Below the pieces are notes generated by a model. It searched no databases. It saw only the letters and a program-made list of their open reading frames with translations, and was not told the origin of the DNA. Below are positions 24,952 to 32,758 of a stretch of DNA of 64,000 bases, piece after piece. A program made the translations under genes and the position numbers. The stretch spans positions 1 through 64,000 of the forward strand of contig NZ_JAAXLJ010000010.1 of the NCBI RefSeq assembly GCF_012641075.1. Direction: 5' to 3'. This DNA is from Secundilactobacillus angelensis. GTDB taxonomy: Bacteria; Bacillota; Bacilli; Lactobacillales; Lactobacillaceae. Position 1 is the stretch's first letter; the number at the start of each line of letters is the position of its first letter.

Positions 24952-25764
24952 CTAAAATAATTTTGAATCCCCAGTTGGGACTAGATAGATACCAAATGAA
25001 CCGTAGCCGCTGGGCCAGGTATGGTAATCAGACGTATACCCATGTGGCGTTGCGTAGATCCCGATTTGATAGCCCTTATACTTTGCTCGTTTGGATGTGG
25101 TATATCCCTGAGCATTCAATACTGCAGTAGCTAATTTAGTGTAATTCGTTTTGCTGGAAGTACTTGTCCAGTTATACGGGGTGAAAATACCAGTTGCTGT
25201 CGCATCTTTATTGAGCTTTGAATACGTGGCAGTCTTGCTGACACCGGCATTCAAATCATTCTGAGCATCTTTTGAGTAGCTTGTGTTCAAAATTGTACCG
25301 GGAAATAGTGCGAGAATATCTGCCTGTAATTTAGCTGCTTCACGAACAGATTTAATCCCGGCCAATCCGCCACCGTATGATTTCACTACCGCACTGTGGG
25401 CAAAAGCATCATCGGGATTATCGCCCTTGGTCAGATAGCCATGGTAAACTAACCCCTTAATTTTGCCAGTGTTATTGATAACCTGATAATAGTAGCCAGA
25501 CTTTTTCCCGGACTGCAGTTTAACCTGCTTATAAACGTACCACGTCGTTCGTGGATAGTTCTTCAGATTATGGATTTTCTTGGTGTGCTTTAAGTCCCAC
25601 ATCCATTTGTTGCTGGTTGTTTTGGCGTAATAGGCAACATCACTGTAGCTCTTGGTCTTGACTACTTTCCAAGTTGCAGCAGCGTCTGCGGTTGTTGGTA
25701 AGGCAGCTACTCCTAAGCCACCTAGTACCAGTCCCGTTGTTGCTGCCATGATGATCTTTTTCAT
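24952..25764 (-). CDS. Secreted protein with signal peptide, lactobacillus surface type
   Basis: Exported protein of 270 aa. A clear signal peptide KKIIMAATTGLVLGGLGVA ends at a TADA-A cleavage region. The mature part has two tyrosine- and lysine-rich segments, TWKVVKTKSYSDVAYYAKTT and TWYVYKQVKLQSGKKSGYYY, resembling the beta-rich wall-binding repeats of lactobacillus surface proteins, followed by a region without recognised catalytic motif. No LPXTG. ATG at 25764 follows GGGGGAG. A wall-associated protein is likely; the role is unknown. Confidence 0.75.
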   Translation of the reverse strand: MKKIIMAATTGLVLGGLGVAALPTTADAAATWKVVKTKSYSDVAYYAKTTSNKWMWDLKHTKKIHNLKNYPRTTWYVYKQVKLQSGKKSGYYYQVINNTGKIKGLVYHGYLTKGDNPDDAFAHSAVVKSYGGGLAGIKSVREAAKLQADILALFPGTILNTSYSKDAQNDLNAGVSKTATYSKLNKDATATGIFTPYNWTSTSSKTNYTKLATAVLNAQGYTTSKRAKYKGYQIGIYATPHGYTSDYHTWPSGYGSFGIYLVPTGDSKLF

Positions 25765-25863
25765 TTCGCACTCCCCCATTCGGATACATCATACGTTTAA
25801 CTCAAATGTAGCAGAGGTAAACGGTGGTCGCAAGGGGGAAGCGCTTAATTTTATTGACGACAC

Positions 25864-26062
25864 AAAAAAAGACGCCCCATCACTGGGACGTCCATACAGC
25901 CACTTAGCCGAAACTAAATGGGTTCTCAAAAATCCACATTTCCTTTGAACCAAGGCAGCCGCATATCCGGCGGTGTTACATTGCCTGCTGTGCAAAAGAA
26001 TCACCTAGTTGCTTGCGCAAACCGTTATTGCTAACGGCGTGATATTCTCGACTCATCGCATG
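25864..26062 (-). ncRNA. Candidate structured small RNA (about 200 nt)
   Basis: No credible gene is encoded here, but a good minus-strand promoter (26069-26097) and a strong terminator (stem GACGTCCCA / TGGGGCGTC, 25871-25892, plus T7) define a transcript of about 200 nt. Inside are CCGTTA-GCAA-TAACGG and TTGC-GCAA-GCAA hairpins (two GNRA loops) enclosed by ATCAC / GTGAT, then GGCA..CCGC..GCGG..TGCC and GGTTC / GAACC hairpins. The two ends pair through AGTCGAGA / TTTCGGCT and CATGCG / TGTATG. It does not look like 4.5S, RNase P or tmRNA. 6S RNA or a raiA-type RNA cannot be excluded. Confidence 0.6.
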
Positions 26063-26068
26063 TAAAGT

Positions 26069-26097
26069 ATCATAGCACGGATTAGCGTTAGAAGCAA
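26069..26097 (-). promoter_or_regulatory. Promoter of the candidate small RNA
   Basis: Minus-strand -35 TTGCTT (26097-26092), 17-bp spacer, -10 TATGAT (26074-26069). It begins 15 bp beyond the stop codon of the upstream gene. Confidence 0.65.
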
Positions 26098-26111
26098 ATC
26101 AGCACGACCTA

Positions 26112-26603
26112 TTAATCGGTAGTTTCCTCGTTAGCTTCGTCATCCTTCTTGTCCTGATTTACTTTAATTTGATCAAGTTGTTTTTCCAACCAGGTTGCAA
26201 TAGCAGCAGCCATATCGCCTTGATGACTGACAAAATCATCAGCAGAGGCGACCTTGTCAATCCGCAAAGAAGAAGCGTTCACGTCTGGTGATTCAATGAT
26301 GCTGTAAACACTAATCGGCAGGGTATCATCATCCGCCAGCATCTTCTTCATAGCCGTCAAATACCGCAATGGCAAGTTAACCACGCTGGTTTCCAACCGC
26401 ACCTGAATATCAGCATCCGTCAGCGTCAACGTTGCTTGAGCCAACTTATTTTCACCAATTGCTTTGACGATCATGGTCACCATTGGTTCAAGTGACTTAG
26501 CTGCACCGTTCTTGTTAATTTCAGCTAAACTGCTGCCAAAATTTTGCGTTTCATAGTTTTCAGCTTCAACTTCTTCAACGAAGTCCTTTACTAAACTTTC
26601 CAT
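26112..26603 (-). CDS. Hypothetical protein, 163 aa
   Basis: No family recognised. Soluble, acidic protein; about residues 1-90 look mixed alpha/beta, and the C-terminus (KVNQDKKDDEANEETTD) is highly charged and probably disordered. No signal peptide or membrane segment. It starts 12 bp after the upstream membrane-protein gene on the same strand, so the two likely form an operon. The open frame is clean and uses normal codons for this genome, so a real gene is likely. Confidence 0.7.
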   Translation of the reverse strand: MESLVKDFVEEVEAENYETQNFGSSLAEINKNGAAKSLEPMVTMIVKAIGENKLAQATLTLTDADIQVRLETSVVNLPLRYLTAMKKMLADDDTLPISVYSIIESPDVNASSLRIDKVASADDFVSHQGDMAAAIATWLEKQLDQIKVNQDKKDDEANEETTD

Positions 26604-26614
26604 AGTTACCTCGA

Positions 26615-27067
26615 TTATTTATTTTGTTTGGCTTTTTCCTGCTGCATTTTCTTAATTTCTTCCAGCTTATCATTATCGCGCTTATTATCAAGCCAGTGTC
26701 GGTATCTAAACGCCAGAATCATCCAATAGCCATTAAAAACGATGACTAAAAAATTAGCAAAGATAACTGCCGCTTTAATACTAAAAATTGCATGGCTACT
26801 AGCCATCACCGTTACGATACCATTAAACAGACCGAATGAGTAGATGATGATGACCATCGCAAGAACATAATACCCTGAATTGTGGCCTAGCGCTCCCCAA
26901 ATCATTGGTAGTGCGTATAGCACCAAGGAGATGATAATAGACCGCACGAAGGTACTCATTTGAAAGGAATGCCCTAATCCCACTAACTGCGTTGACATCA
27001 GCAGATTCATTGCGGAAAAGAGCACCCACGATACGATGCCGAATGTGATGAGTTTTTGCTTTAGCAT
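26615..27067 (-). CDS. Hypothetical integral membrane protein, 150 aa
   Basis: About four hydrophobic segments followed by a charged cytoplasmic tail (RHWLDNKRDNDKLEEIKKMQQ...) that could form a short coiled coil. ATG at 27067 follows TAAGGAG; the longer frame to 27109 is less likely. No family recognised. First gene of a two-gene unit with the 163-aa protein. Confidence 0.72.
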   Translation of the reverse strand: MLKQKLITFGIVSWVLFSAMNLLMSTQLVGLGHSFQMSTFVRSIIISLVLYALPMIWGALGHNSGYYVLAMVIIIYSFGLFNGIVTVMASSHAIFSIKAAVIFANFLVIVFNGYWMILAFRYRHWLDNKRDNDKLEEIKKMQQEKAKQNK

Positions 27068-27223
27068 TTGATTCTCCTTAATCGTTGTTAATAGTTCAAA
27101 TTGTAGCATATCTATGTAAGAAATACAGGCTTGCTCTCAGTAATTGTGCTGGGGGTAAGCCTGTATTTTGAGTTTATATTGTTTGATTAATAATTTTGAG
27201 CTTTGATTTTATATTGCTGAATC

Positions 27224-27336
27224 GGGCTGCACCAAGCAGAGAGCTGCATATAAGTCACTTTCGGTACAAATCAAATTCGGGATTTCCACCGAAAGCGTCT
27301 TACACACCGCTCTCTAAGCGCTTGGCTCCGCACCTT
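27224..27336. repeat. Hairpin repeat, copy 2
   Basis: Begins GGGCTGCACCAAGCAGAG and ends CGCTTGGCTCCGCACCTT. The stem middle TAAGTCACTTTCGGT pairs with ACCGAAAGCGTCTTA, around an apex AAATC-aaattc-GGGATTT. It lies directly beside copy 3, making a tandem pair downstream of lplA. Confidence 0.85.
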
Positions 27337-27344
27337 GGCCGAAT

Positions 27345-27460
27345 CAGGCTGCACCAAGCAGAGACTTGCACCTAAGTCACTTTAAACACAAATCCAAAAC
27401 CGGGATTTATGTCTAAAGCGTCTTAGGCTCCAGTCTCTACCCGCTTGGTTCCGCACCTTA
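27345..27460. repeat. Hairpin repeat, copy 3 (starts at the lplA stop codon)
   Basis: Same outer arms as copy 2 (GGCTGCACCAAGCAGAG ... CGCTTGGTTCCGCACCTTA) and the same apex type AAATCC-aaaacc-GGGATTT, with a different pairing middle (CCTAAGTCACTTTAAAC / GTCTAAAGCGTCTTAGG). On the minus strand the element reads TAAGGTGCGG, where TAA is the lplA stop codon. Confidence 0.85.
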
Positions 27461-28468
27461 TGCTAACAGATCCACCAACTCGCCCTTCTCAATACCCATG
27501 AAGTACTGGCTAATGTCCACGTCGGCAAACGCCTTTTCCAAGTTTTCACGGTCATAGCGGATTCCCTTTAGCTGTTCGGCTAATTCGTTGGCATCCTTTG
27601 GACCGAAGAAGTCACCGAAGAACTTGATCTGTGCAATTTTGCCTTGTTCTACTAAGATCCGGGCATCAATGGTACCTGAATCAAAGTGTTGACGCTTCTT
27701 GACCGTAAATTCTGGTGAAGTGCCATAGACCCAGTCCCAGTTGTTGTAATATTGTTCGTAGATCTTGTCGATTTCTTTTTGTTCATCAGGGGTAACGACA
27801 TATTCCTTATCCTTGATTTCATCTAAACTGTCCACGTGGAATAATTCCTTCAACAGTTTGTCGCGGAATTCTGGTACTGTAATATTTTGATATTCAGGTG
27901 CCAAGTATGGCTTCAAGTTAGTCACACGAGAACGAACTGATTTAATTCCCTTTGAAGCAATCTTATCTTCTGGAACGTTCAAAGCATCCGCAATCACGTT
28001 TTGATCCACATCCAGCATCAACGTACCATGTGAAAAGGTCTTGCCGTTCTTGGTGTACATCGCGTTACCAGAGAATTTCTTGCCATCGACTAAAATGTCG
28101 TTCCGGCCAGAAACTTCAACTGAGGTTGCACCCATATCGTGTAAGGCATCGACAATTGGTTGAACGAAAGACTTGAAATCACCGAATTGTTCAGAATTAC
28201 TATCCAATACAAAGCTAAAGCACAGGTTACCAAGATCTTGATAAACCGCGCCACCACCAGATAACCGACGAGTAACTGTGATACCATGTTCTTCAACGTA
28301 CTTTTGGTTGATTTCTTCCAATGTATTTTGGTTCCGGCCAACGATGATACATGGCTTTTCATAGTAGAAAAGCACTAGTGGTTCACCGAAATCCTTATTA
28401 TTCATTAAATATTGTTCAGTAGCTAAGTTACGGCCAATATCATGGGCCGTCATAGAAACATACCGCAT
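27458..28468 (-). CDS. lplA: Lipoate-protein ligase A (copy 1)
   Basis: Attaches free lipoate to E2 or GcvH lipoyl domains using ATP; 336 aa. The N-terminal catalytic domain has NNKDFGEPLVLFYYEKPCIIVGRNQNTLEEIN, RRLSGGGAVYQDLGN, the lipoyl-binding SGRNDILVDGKKFSGNAMY and HGTLMLDVD; a C-terminal accessory domain follows with WDWVYGTSPEFTVKKRQHFDSG. ATG at 28468 follows GGAAGGGAAG; the longer frame is rejected because the paralogue begins at the matching place. It lies 124 bp after a second, similar ligase gene on the same strand. Its 3' end runs straight into a hairpin repeat. Confidence 0.93.
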   Translation of the reverse strand: MRYVSMTAHDIGRNLATEQYLMNNKDFGEPLVLFYYEKPCIIVGRNQNTLEEINQKYVEEHGITVTRRLSGGGAVYQDLGNLCFSFVLDSNSEQFGDFKSFVQPIVDALHDMGATSVEVSGRNDILVDGKKFSGNAMYTKNGKTFSHGTLMLDVDQNVIADALNVPEDKIASKGIKSVRSRVTNLKPYLAPEYQNITVPEFRDKLLKELFHVDSLDEIKDKEYVVTPDEQKEIDKIYEQYYNNWDWVYGTSPEFTVKKRQHFDSGTIDARILVEQGKIAQIKFFGDFFGPKDANELAEQLKGIRYDRENLEKAFADVDISQYFMGIEKGELVDLLA

Positions 28469-28592
28469 GTCCAAACTTCCCTTCCAAATATTAATAACCA
28501 ATCTTGTAACCGGTTTCCATTTTAACATAATCATGTAAGGGGTTACAGTTCGGACACTTAATTTGTGCATTAAAAAGCCATTGATTGCGCAT

Positions 28593-29603
28593 CTAACCTA
28601 AAAACTGCACAAACTCGTCCAAGGAAATACCAGCAAAATAATCCCCTACGTTGACGTGGGCTAATGCTTTTCGCAGCGATGGCTGATCATAACGAACATC
28701 CTCTAATAACTTTGCCAAATCAACCGCGTACTTTTCACCGAAAAAGTCGCCGAAGAACGTCACGTGCTCAATTCGGCCCTTATCAACTAAAATTCGAGCA
28801 TCAATCGTTCCGGCATCAAAGTGCTGCCGTTTTTTAACGGTAAATTCAGGCGATGTGCCGTAAACCCAATCCCAGTTATTATAGTAGTCATCATAAAGTT
28901 TCTGAATTTGAGTTTTATCCTCATCCGTTAAATGATAGGCTTTATCAGCTACGTCAGAAAGATTATCCACACCGTAGACCTTCCGCAAAATAGTGTCACG
29001 GAATTCAGCAATCGTTAGATCTTGATATTCCGGTTTCAAATATGGTTTTAGATTAGTAACTCGCGACCGCACCGACTTAATCCCTTTAGAAGCAATCTTA
29101 TCCTTGGGAACATTTAACGCATGGGCAATGACGCTTTGGTCGACATCATACATCAAGGTACCGTGAGAAAACATTTTGTTGTTCTTCACGTACATCGCGT
29201 TACCAGAGAATTTCTTACCGTTGACTAAAATATCGTTTCGGCCAGAAACCTCGATTGACGTCGCTCCCATATCCTTTAGTGCATCAACAATTGGTTTGGT
29301 AAAAGCCTTAAAATCGCCAAACCGTTCATCGTCACGATCAACCACGAAACTGAACGACACGTTACCGAGATCATCATACACAGCCCCACCACCGGAAAGT
29401 CGGCGGGTAACTTGAATATTGTGTTTGGCAACGTAATCTTGATTGATCTCCTCTAGCGTATTTTGATTCCGGCCAACAATGATGCACGGTTTTTGATAGT
29501 AGAAGAGCAAAATAGGTTCATCAAAATCTTTATTATTCATCAGGTATTGCTCAGTTGCCAGGTTATACCCGATGTCTTCAGTTTCCATATTGTAATAGTA
29601 CAT
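28593..29603 (-). CDS. lplA: Lipoate-protein ligase A (copy 2, tandem paralogue)
   Basis: Also 336 aa and colinear with the neighbouring ligase over the full length, with the same RRLSGGGAVYDDLGN, SGRNDILVNGKKFSGNAMY and WDWVYGTSPEFTVKKRQHFDAG blocks. Differences are spread over both domains, more in the C-terminal part, so this is an old duplication rather than a recent copy. Both carry all visible catalytic motifs. Substrate preference between E2 subunits, GcvH or octanoate cannot be read from sequence. Confidence 0.92.
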   Translation of the reverse strand: MYYYNMETEDIGYNLATEQYLMNNKDFDEPILLFYYQKPCIIVGRNQNTLEEINQDYVAKHNIQVTRRLSGGGAVYDDLGNVSFSFVVDRDDERFGDFKAFTKPIVDALKDMGATSIEVSGRNDILVNGKKFSGNAMYVKNNKMFSHGTLMYDVDQSVIAHALNVPKDKIASKGIKSVRSRVTNLKPYLKPEYQDLTIAEFRDTILRKVYGVDNLSDVADKAYHLTDEDKTQIQKLYDDYYNNWDWVYGTSPEFTVKKRQHFDAGTIDARILVDKGRIEHVTFFGDFFGEKYAVDLAKLLEDVRYDQPSLRKALAHVNVGDYFAGISLDEFVQFLG

Positions 29604-29660
29604 ACAACTAATTCTCCTTCAGATGGTTTTACTCTAAGTTTACTGCATTATAAGTGAAAT

Positions 29661-29812
29661 GAAACCGCTGCAATCAGCTTTATGCCAATCGCAGCGGTTT
29701 CTTAATGACGGCCGTGGTCGCCAATCAGTTCTATGTTTTTATTATGAATCTAAAGTCGGAAAATGACAATGATTTAGCCTAGAAAAGGCTTACAGACAAC
29801 TTTAGATTTGTG
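29661..29812. other. Two hairpins in the lplA-usp intergenic region
   Basis: The divergent spacer 29604-30026 has no gene. Hairpin one: perfect 11-bp stem GAAACCGCTGC / GCAGCGGTTTC (29661-29701). Hairpin two: 10-bp stem AATCTAAAGT / ACTTTAGATT (about 29747-29812) enclosing AGCCT-agaaa-AGGCT. Neither has a clear T-run. They could be part of an untranslated RNA or remnants. Confidence 0.45.
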
Positions 29813-29934
29813 AAAACGTAACGACAAGCTCCTACCTACTTTTAACCAACAGTTAATTACAAAATCCGCTATCCAGCTTGAACAAGTTTTCATTTTTCTA
29901 AAACTAATGGCTAAATTATGTTAAAATAAATTAT

Positions 29935-30002
29935 GAAGTACTAGTGGTTCGTTTTGTTGGGCAAAACCATGGCGTGCTTACGAAAGGGTTTCTCAAGTAC
30001 TT
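29935..30002 (+). promoter_or_regulatory. Structured leader RNA of usp gene (Lacto-usp-like)
   Basis: An extended -10 TGTTAAAAT (29919-29927) places transcription start at about 29934. The RNA then begins GAAGTACT, whose AAGTACT pairs with AGTACTT at 29996-30002, enclosing a hairpin TGG..TTTTG-ttggg-CAAAACCA and a small GAAA-ggg-TTTC loop. It ends about 24 nt before the usp ATG. Position and form recall the Lacto-usp RNA motif known upstream of usp genes in lactic acid bacteria; identity is not confirmed. Confidence 0.55.
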
Positions 30003-30026
30003 ATTATTTGTGAGGGAGTGGCGTAT

Positions 30027-30497
30027 ATGGACCAGCAATACAATAACATTCTCGCACCAGTTGATGGATCAAAAGCCACCAATCCGGTGTTGGACAAGGC
30101 AATTGAAGTCGCAAAGTTAAACGATACCCATCTGGATATCTTGAACGTTTTGGAAGTTAACCAATTTAGTGACACTTATGGTGGTGCTGTAAGCGGTGAC
30201 GTTATTTACAAGCTTTCAGAAGACGTGCAAGCACGCTTAACTGAATTAAAGCAAAAGGCTCTGGACGCAGGAGTCAAGTCAGTTGATATTCACGTTCGGT
30301 TTGGTAATCCTAAACCAGTTATTGCCCGTGAATTTCCAGCTGACCATGATACTCAGTTGATTGTCATCGGGTCAACCGGTTTAACCGCCGTTGAACGTTT
30401 GATGATTGGTTCCGTTACCAACTACGTCAGCCGTTCTGCTGTTTGCGATGTTTTGATCGTTAAGCCAGCTGAATTAGCTAAGTTAAATAAGAAATAA
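30027..30497 (+). CDS. Universal stress protein (UspA family)
   Basis: Cytoplasmic nucleotide-binding stress protein of 156 aa. Starts with YNNILAPVDGSKAT, and the ATP-binding signature VIGSTGLTAVERLMIGSVTNYV near the C-terminus is intact (G-x2-G-x9-G-S/T pattern). ATG at 30027 lies 8 nt after GAGGGAG; a GTG at 30018 overlaps less well. A structured leader precedes it and a strong terminator follows. Confidence 0.93.
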   Translation: MDQQYNNILAPVDGSKATNPVLDKAIEVAKLNDTHLDILNVLEVNQFSDTYGGAVSGDVIYKLSEDVQARLTELKQKALDAGVKSVDIHVRFGNPKPVIAREFPADHDTQLIVIGSTGLTAVERLMIGSVTNYVSRSAVCDVLIVKPAELAKLNKK

Positions 30498-30510
30498 TTT
30501 TTAAACGTTA

Positions 30511-30546
30511 AGCACCCTTGCCCATTATCGGGTAAGGGTGCTTTTT
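30511..30546 (+). terminator. Terminator after usp
   Basis: Stem AGCACCCTTGCCC / GGGTAAGGGTGCT and TTTTT. The T-run merges into the ribosome site (TTGGAGG) of the next gene, so the pseudouridine synthase needs read-through or an unseen start nearby. Confidence 0.9.
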
Positions 30547-30558
30547 GGAGGTATCAGA

Positions 30559-31473
30559 ATGGCTCAAGCTACAGAGTGGCGGTTTACAACCCGTTTGCCG
30601 CAAAATTTTCACCCTAAATCATTGCGTCAATTGCTGATGGCAGACTGGTATCTGCCGAAACACTTAGTTTTTAGTCTAAAACGCGGTGAACGGGTATTAG
30701 TGAATGGCCAATACTTACCCGTTAATTTCGACGTGCATCCAGGTGACCAAATCATGCTAAAATTCTTGGCAACTGATTTTGAACACCCATACTCAAATGT
30801 CACTCCCGACAGCGCAGCTACTGTCAGCGTGCTGTACGAGGATGCTAACTTACTGGTGGTGAACAAAACTCAAGGTAGCAAAACCCACCCCAACCAACCA
30901 GGCGAAGTTGGCACAACGTTAAATCACGTGGCCGCTTATTTAGCCTCCAAGGATCAACAGCCCTACGTCATTAATCGGCTGGATCAGGAAACCAGCGGCG
31001 CTTTGCTGATTGCTAAGAATCCGGCAGTGGTGCCTGTACTCGTTCGATTAGTCAAAGAGAAACTGATTAAGCGCACCTACCTGACGTGGGTTCATGGTCG
31101 GCTCAACAGCACTCAAGGAATCATAGCTATGCCGATTGGACTTAACGTCACGGATAAGCGAAAGCGCCAAGTTAATGGGGAGCATCCACAAATGGCCATT
31201 ACCCGCTTTAAAGTTATGGATCGTAATCCGGATGCCACCTTAGTTGCGGTTCACCTACAAACTGGCCGCACGCACCAAATCCGAGTCCACTTCGCTAGTC
31301 TGGGGCATCCAATTGTTGGTGATCCGCTGTACGCCAACGACCCGCGGCAGCAGCGTTTACTGCTGCATAGCTGGCAATTACGTTTGCCATTACCATTTTC
31401 GTTTAAACACGTCATGCTAACAGCGAGTTTACCGGAAACATTTCATCGATTTGAACAGCGCTATTTTAATTAA
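30559..31473 (+). CDS. RluA-family pseudouridine synthase
   Basis: RNA-modifying enzyme of 304 aa. The catalytic Asp is in YVINRLDQETSGALLIAKN at about residue 145; RTHQIRVHFASLGHPIVGDPLYA is the second conserved block. The N-terminal part (RVLVNGQYLPVNFDVHPGDQIML) resembles a degenerate S4-like domain. ATG at 30559 follows GGAGG. Whether it modifies rRNA (RluD-like) or tRNA is not clear. It sits immediately after the usp terminator. Confidence 0.92.
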   Translation: MAQATEWRFTTRLPQNFHPKSLRQLLMADWYLPKHLVFSLKRGERVLVNGQYLPVNFDVHPGDQIMLKFLATDFEHPYSNVTPDSAATVSVLYEDANLLVVNKTQGSKTHPNQPGEVGTTLNHVAAYLASKDQQPYVINRLDQETSGALLIAKNPAVVPVLVRLVKEKLIKRTYLTWVHGRLNSTQGIIAMPIGLNVTDKRKRQVNGEHPQMAITRFKVMDRNPDATLVAVHLQTGRTHQIRVHFASLGHPIVGDPLYANDPRQQRLLLHSWQLRLPLPFSFKHVMLTASLPETFHRFEQRYFN

Positions 31474-31483
31474 ACATCAAAGA

Positions 31484-31526
31484 AGCTGACCGTTATTCTC
31501 AACATTTGAATAACGGTCAGCTTTGT
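31484..31526. terminator. Bidirectional terminator
   Basis: Stem AGCTGACCGTTATTC / GAATAACGGTCAGCT between the convergent pseudouridine synthase and ABC permease genes. Confidence 0.92.
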
Positions 31527-31537
31527 CTTTAAGCTAT

Positions 31538-32758
31538 TTATTTATAGGCTAACCCACGACGCAAACGATGCCAGAAATTACTTTCATCCGCCTGCAGGAT
31601 CAGTCCCTTATAGATACTGCTAATGTACCAAGTTAACCCGAAGATTGTGATGATTAATACCGCTAACGAAATACCAATCTCTACCGGCCCAGCCGATTGA
31701 TTGATGATCCGCAACGGCATGAAGTACGATGAGAAAAACGGCACATACGACATAATCTTCACCAACAACGCATCTGCGTTATTTTGAAATGGGAAGGTAG
31801 CGAAAAAGGCGATCATACTGAGGTAAACGGCCGGATACGCGGCTTTCGAAGCATCTTCAGCTTTAGAAACTAACGCGCCGCTAAAGGCTGCTAATATCGT
31901 ATAAACGATAACTCCTAAGAAGAGGAACAGCAGATTGACGTTCACGAGATTATGCACGACTTGATCAACTAATGAGCCGTATTGTTCAAAGAACGGTTTC
32001 GCCATGTTCATTCGTTTAGCAGCTACAAGGCTTGTCCAACCGCCAATTAAATACACCAGCAATTGTGTTGCAATCACCATTAGGACACCCAGAATCTTAC
32101 CGCAGAAATACTTGGAGGCGGTGGTACTGGAAAAGACCATTTCCATCACCTTGGTGCCCTTCTCAGAGGCAATTTCTTGCGCGGTAATTGATGAATAAGT
32201 CGTTAAAATCATGTAAACCATGAAGACTAAGATCCAAAACGAAACCATTCGGGCAATCTTAACTAACCCCTCACGTTTCTGTACAACCTGTTTAAAGGCC
32301 GGCTGCACTGATAGCTGTTTCAGCTGCTGGCGCGATAGCTTAGCTTGAGCAACGTTGGTTTGTGTTTGCAATTTACTTAAATAACCCGTTAACTGTGTTT
32401 TATCGGAAGCTGACATGGCTTCCTTACCATGATAAACCGCACCGTACTGCTTACCTTGGCTTAAAATAACGTAGCCGCTGATGTCGTTTTCTTTCAGTGC
32501 ATGTCTAGCTGCCTTCACGGTTGTGAGTTTGGTAGCAACATTATCTTTGCCAGCAACCTGAATGTAGCCTTTCCGAAGCGTTGGCTGCTTGGCTATGACC
32601 GCAATATCATTACTATCAGTCGCTGAATTGGCAGAAACAAAGCCCACTCCAAATGAAACCAGCAACATGATAAATGGTGACAGCACCAAAATCACAAAAC
32701 TCCACGATTTTACCTGACGCAAATAAGTCGTCAGCGTTACGATCCACATCTTTTTCAT
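31538..32758 (-). CDS. ABC-2 type export permease (NatB-like)
   Basis: Membrane permease of 406 aa. A first helix (about 18-40) is followed by a large extracytoplasmic domain with an alpha-helical Gln-rich part, then five or six helices near the C-terminus, with EIASEKGTKVMEMVFSSTTASKYFCGKILG before the third, typical of NatB/YhaP-type exporters. Overlaps the ATPase gene by 4 bp (ATGA). Substrate unknown; sodium or small toxic compounds are possibilities for the family. Confidence 0.88.
   Translation of the reverse strand: MKKMWIVTLTTYLRQVKSWSFVILVLSPFIMLLVSFGVGFVSANSATDSNDIAVIAKQPTLRKGYIQVAGKDNVATKLTTVKAARHALKENDISGYVILSQGKQYGAVYHGKEAMSASDKTQLTGYLSKLQTQTNVAQAKLSRQQLKQLSVQPAFKQVVQKREGLVKIARMVSFWILVFMVYMILTTYSSITAQEIASEKGTKVMEMVFSSTTASKYFCGKILGVLMVIATQLLVYLIGGWTSLVAAKRMNMAKPFFEQYGSLVDQVVHNLVNVNLLFLFLGVIVYTILAAFSGALVSKAEDASKAAYPAVYLSMIAFFATFPFQNNADALLVKIMSYVPFFSSYFMPLRIINQSAGPVEIGISLAVLIITIFGLTWYISSIYKGLILQADESNFWHRLRRGLAYK

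Noticed and set aside
25789-26004. 71-codon minus-strand frame in the candidate ncRNA region
   Set aside because: No ribosome site; region better explained by RNA structure with own promoter and terminator.
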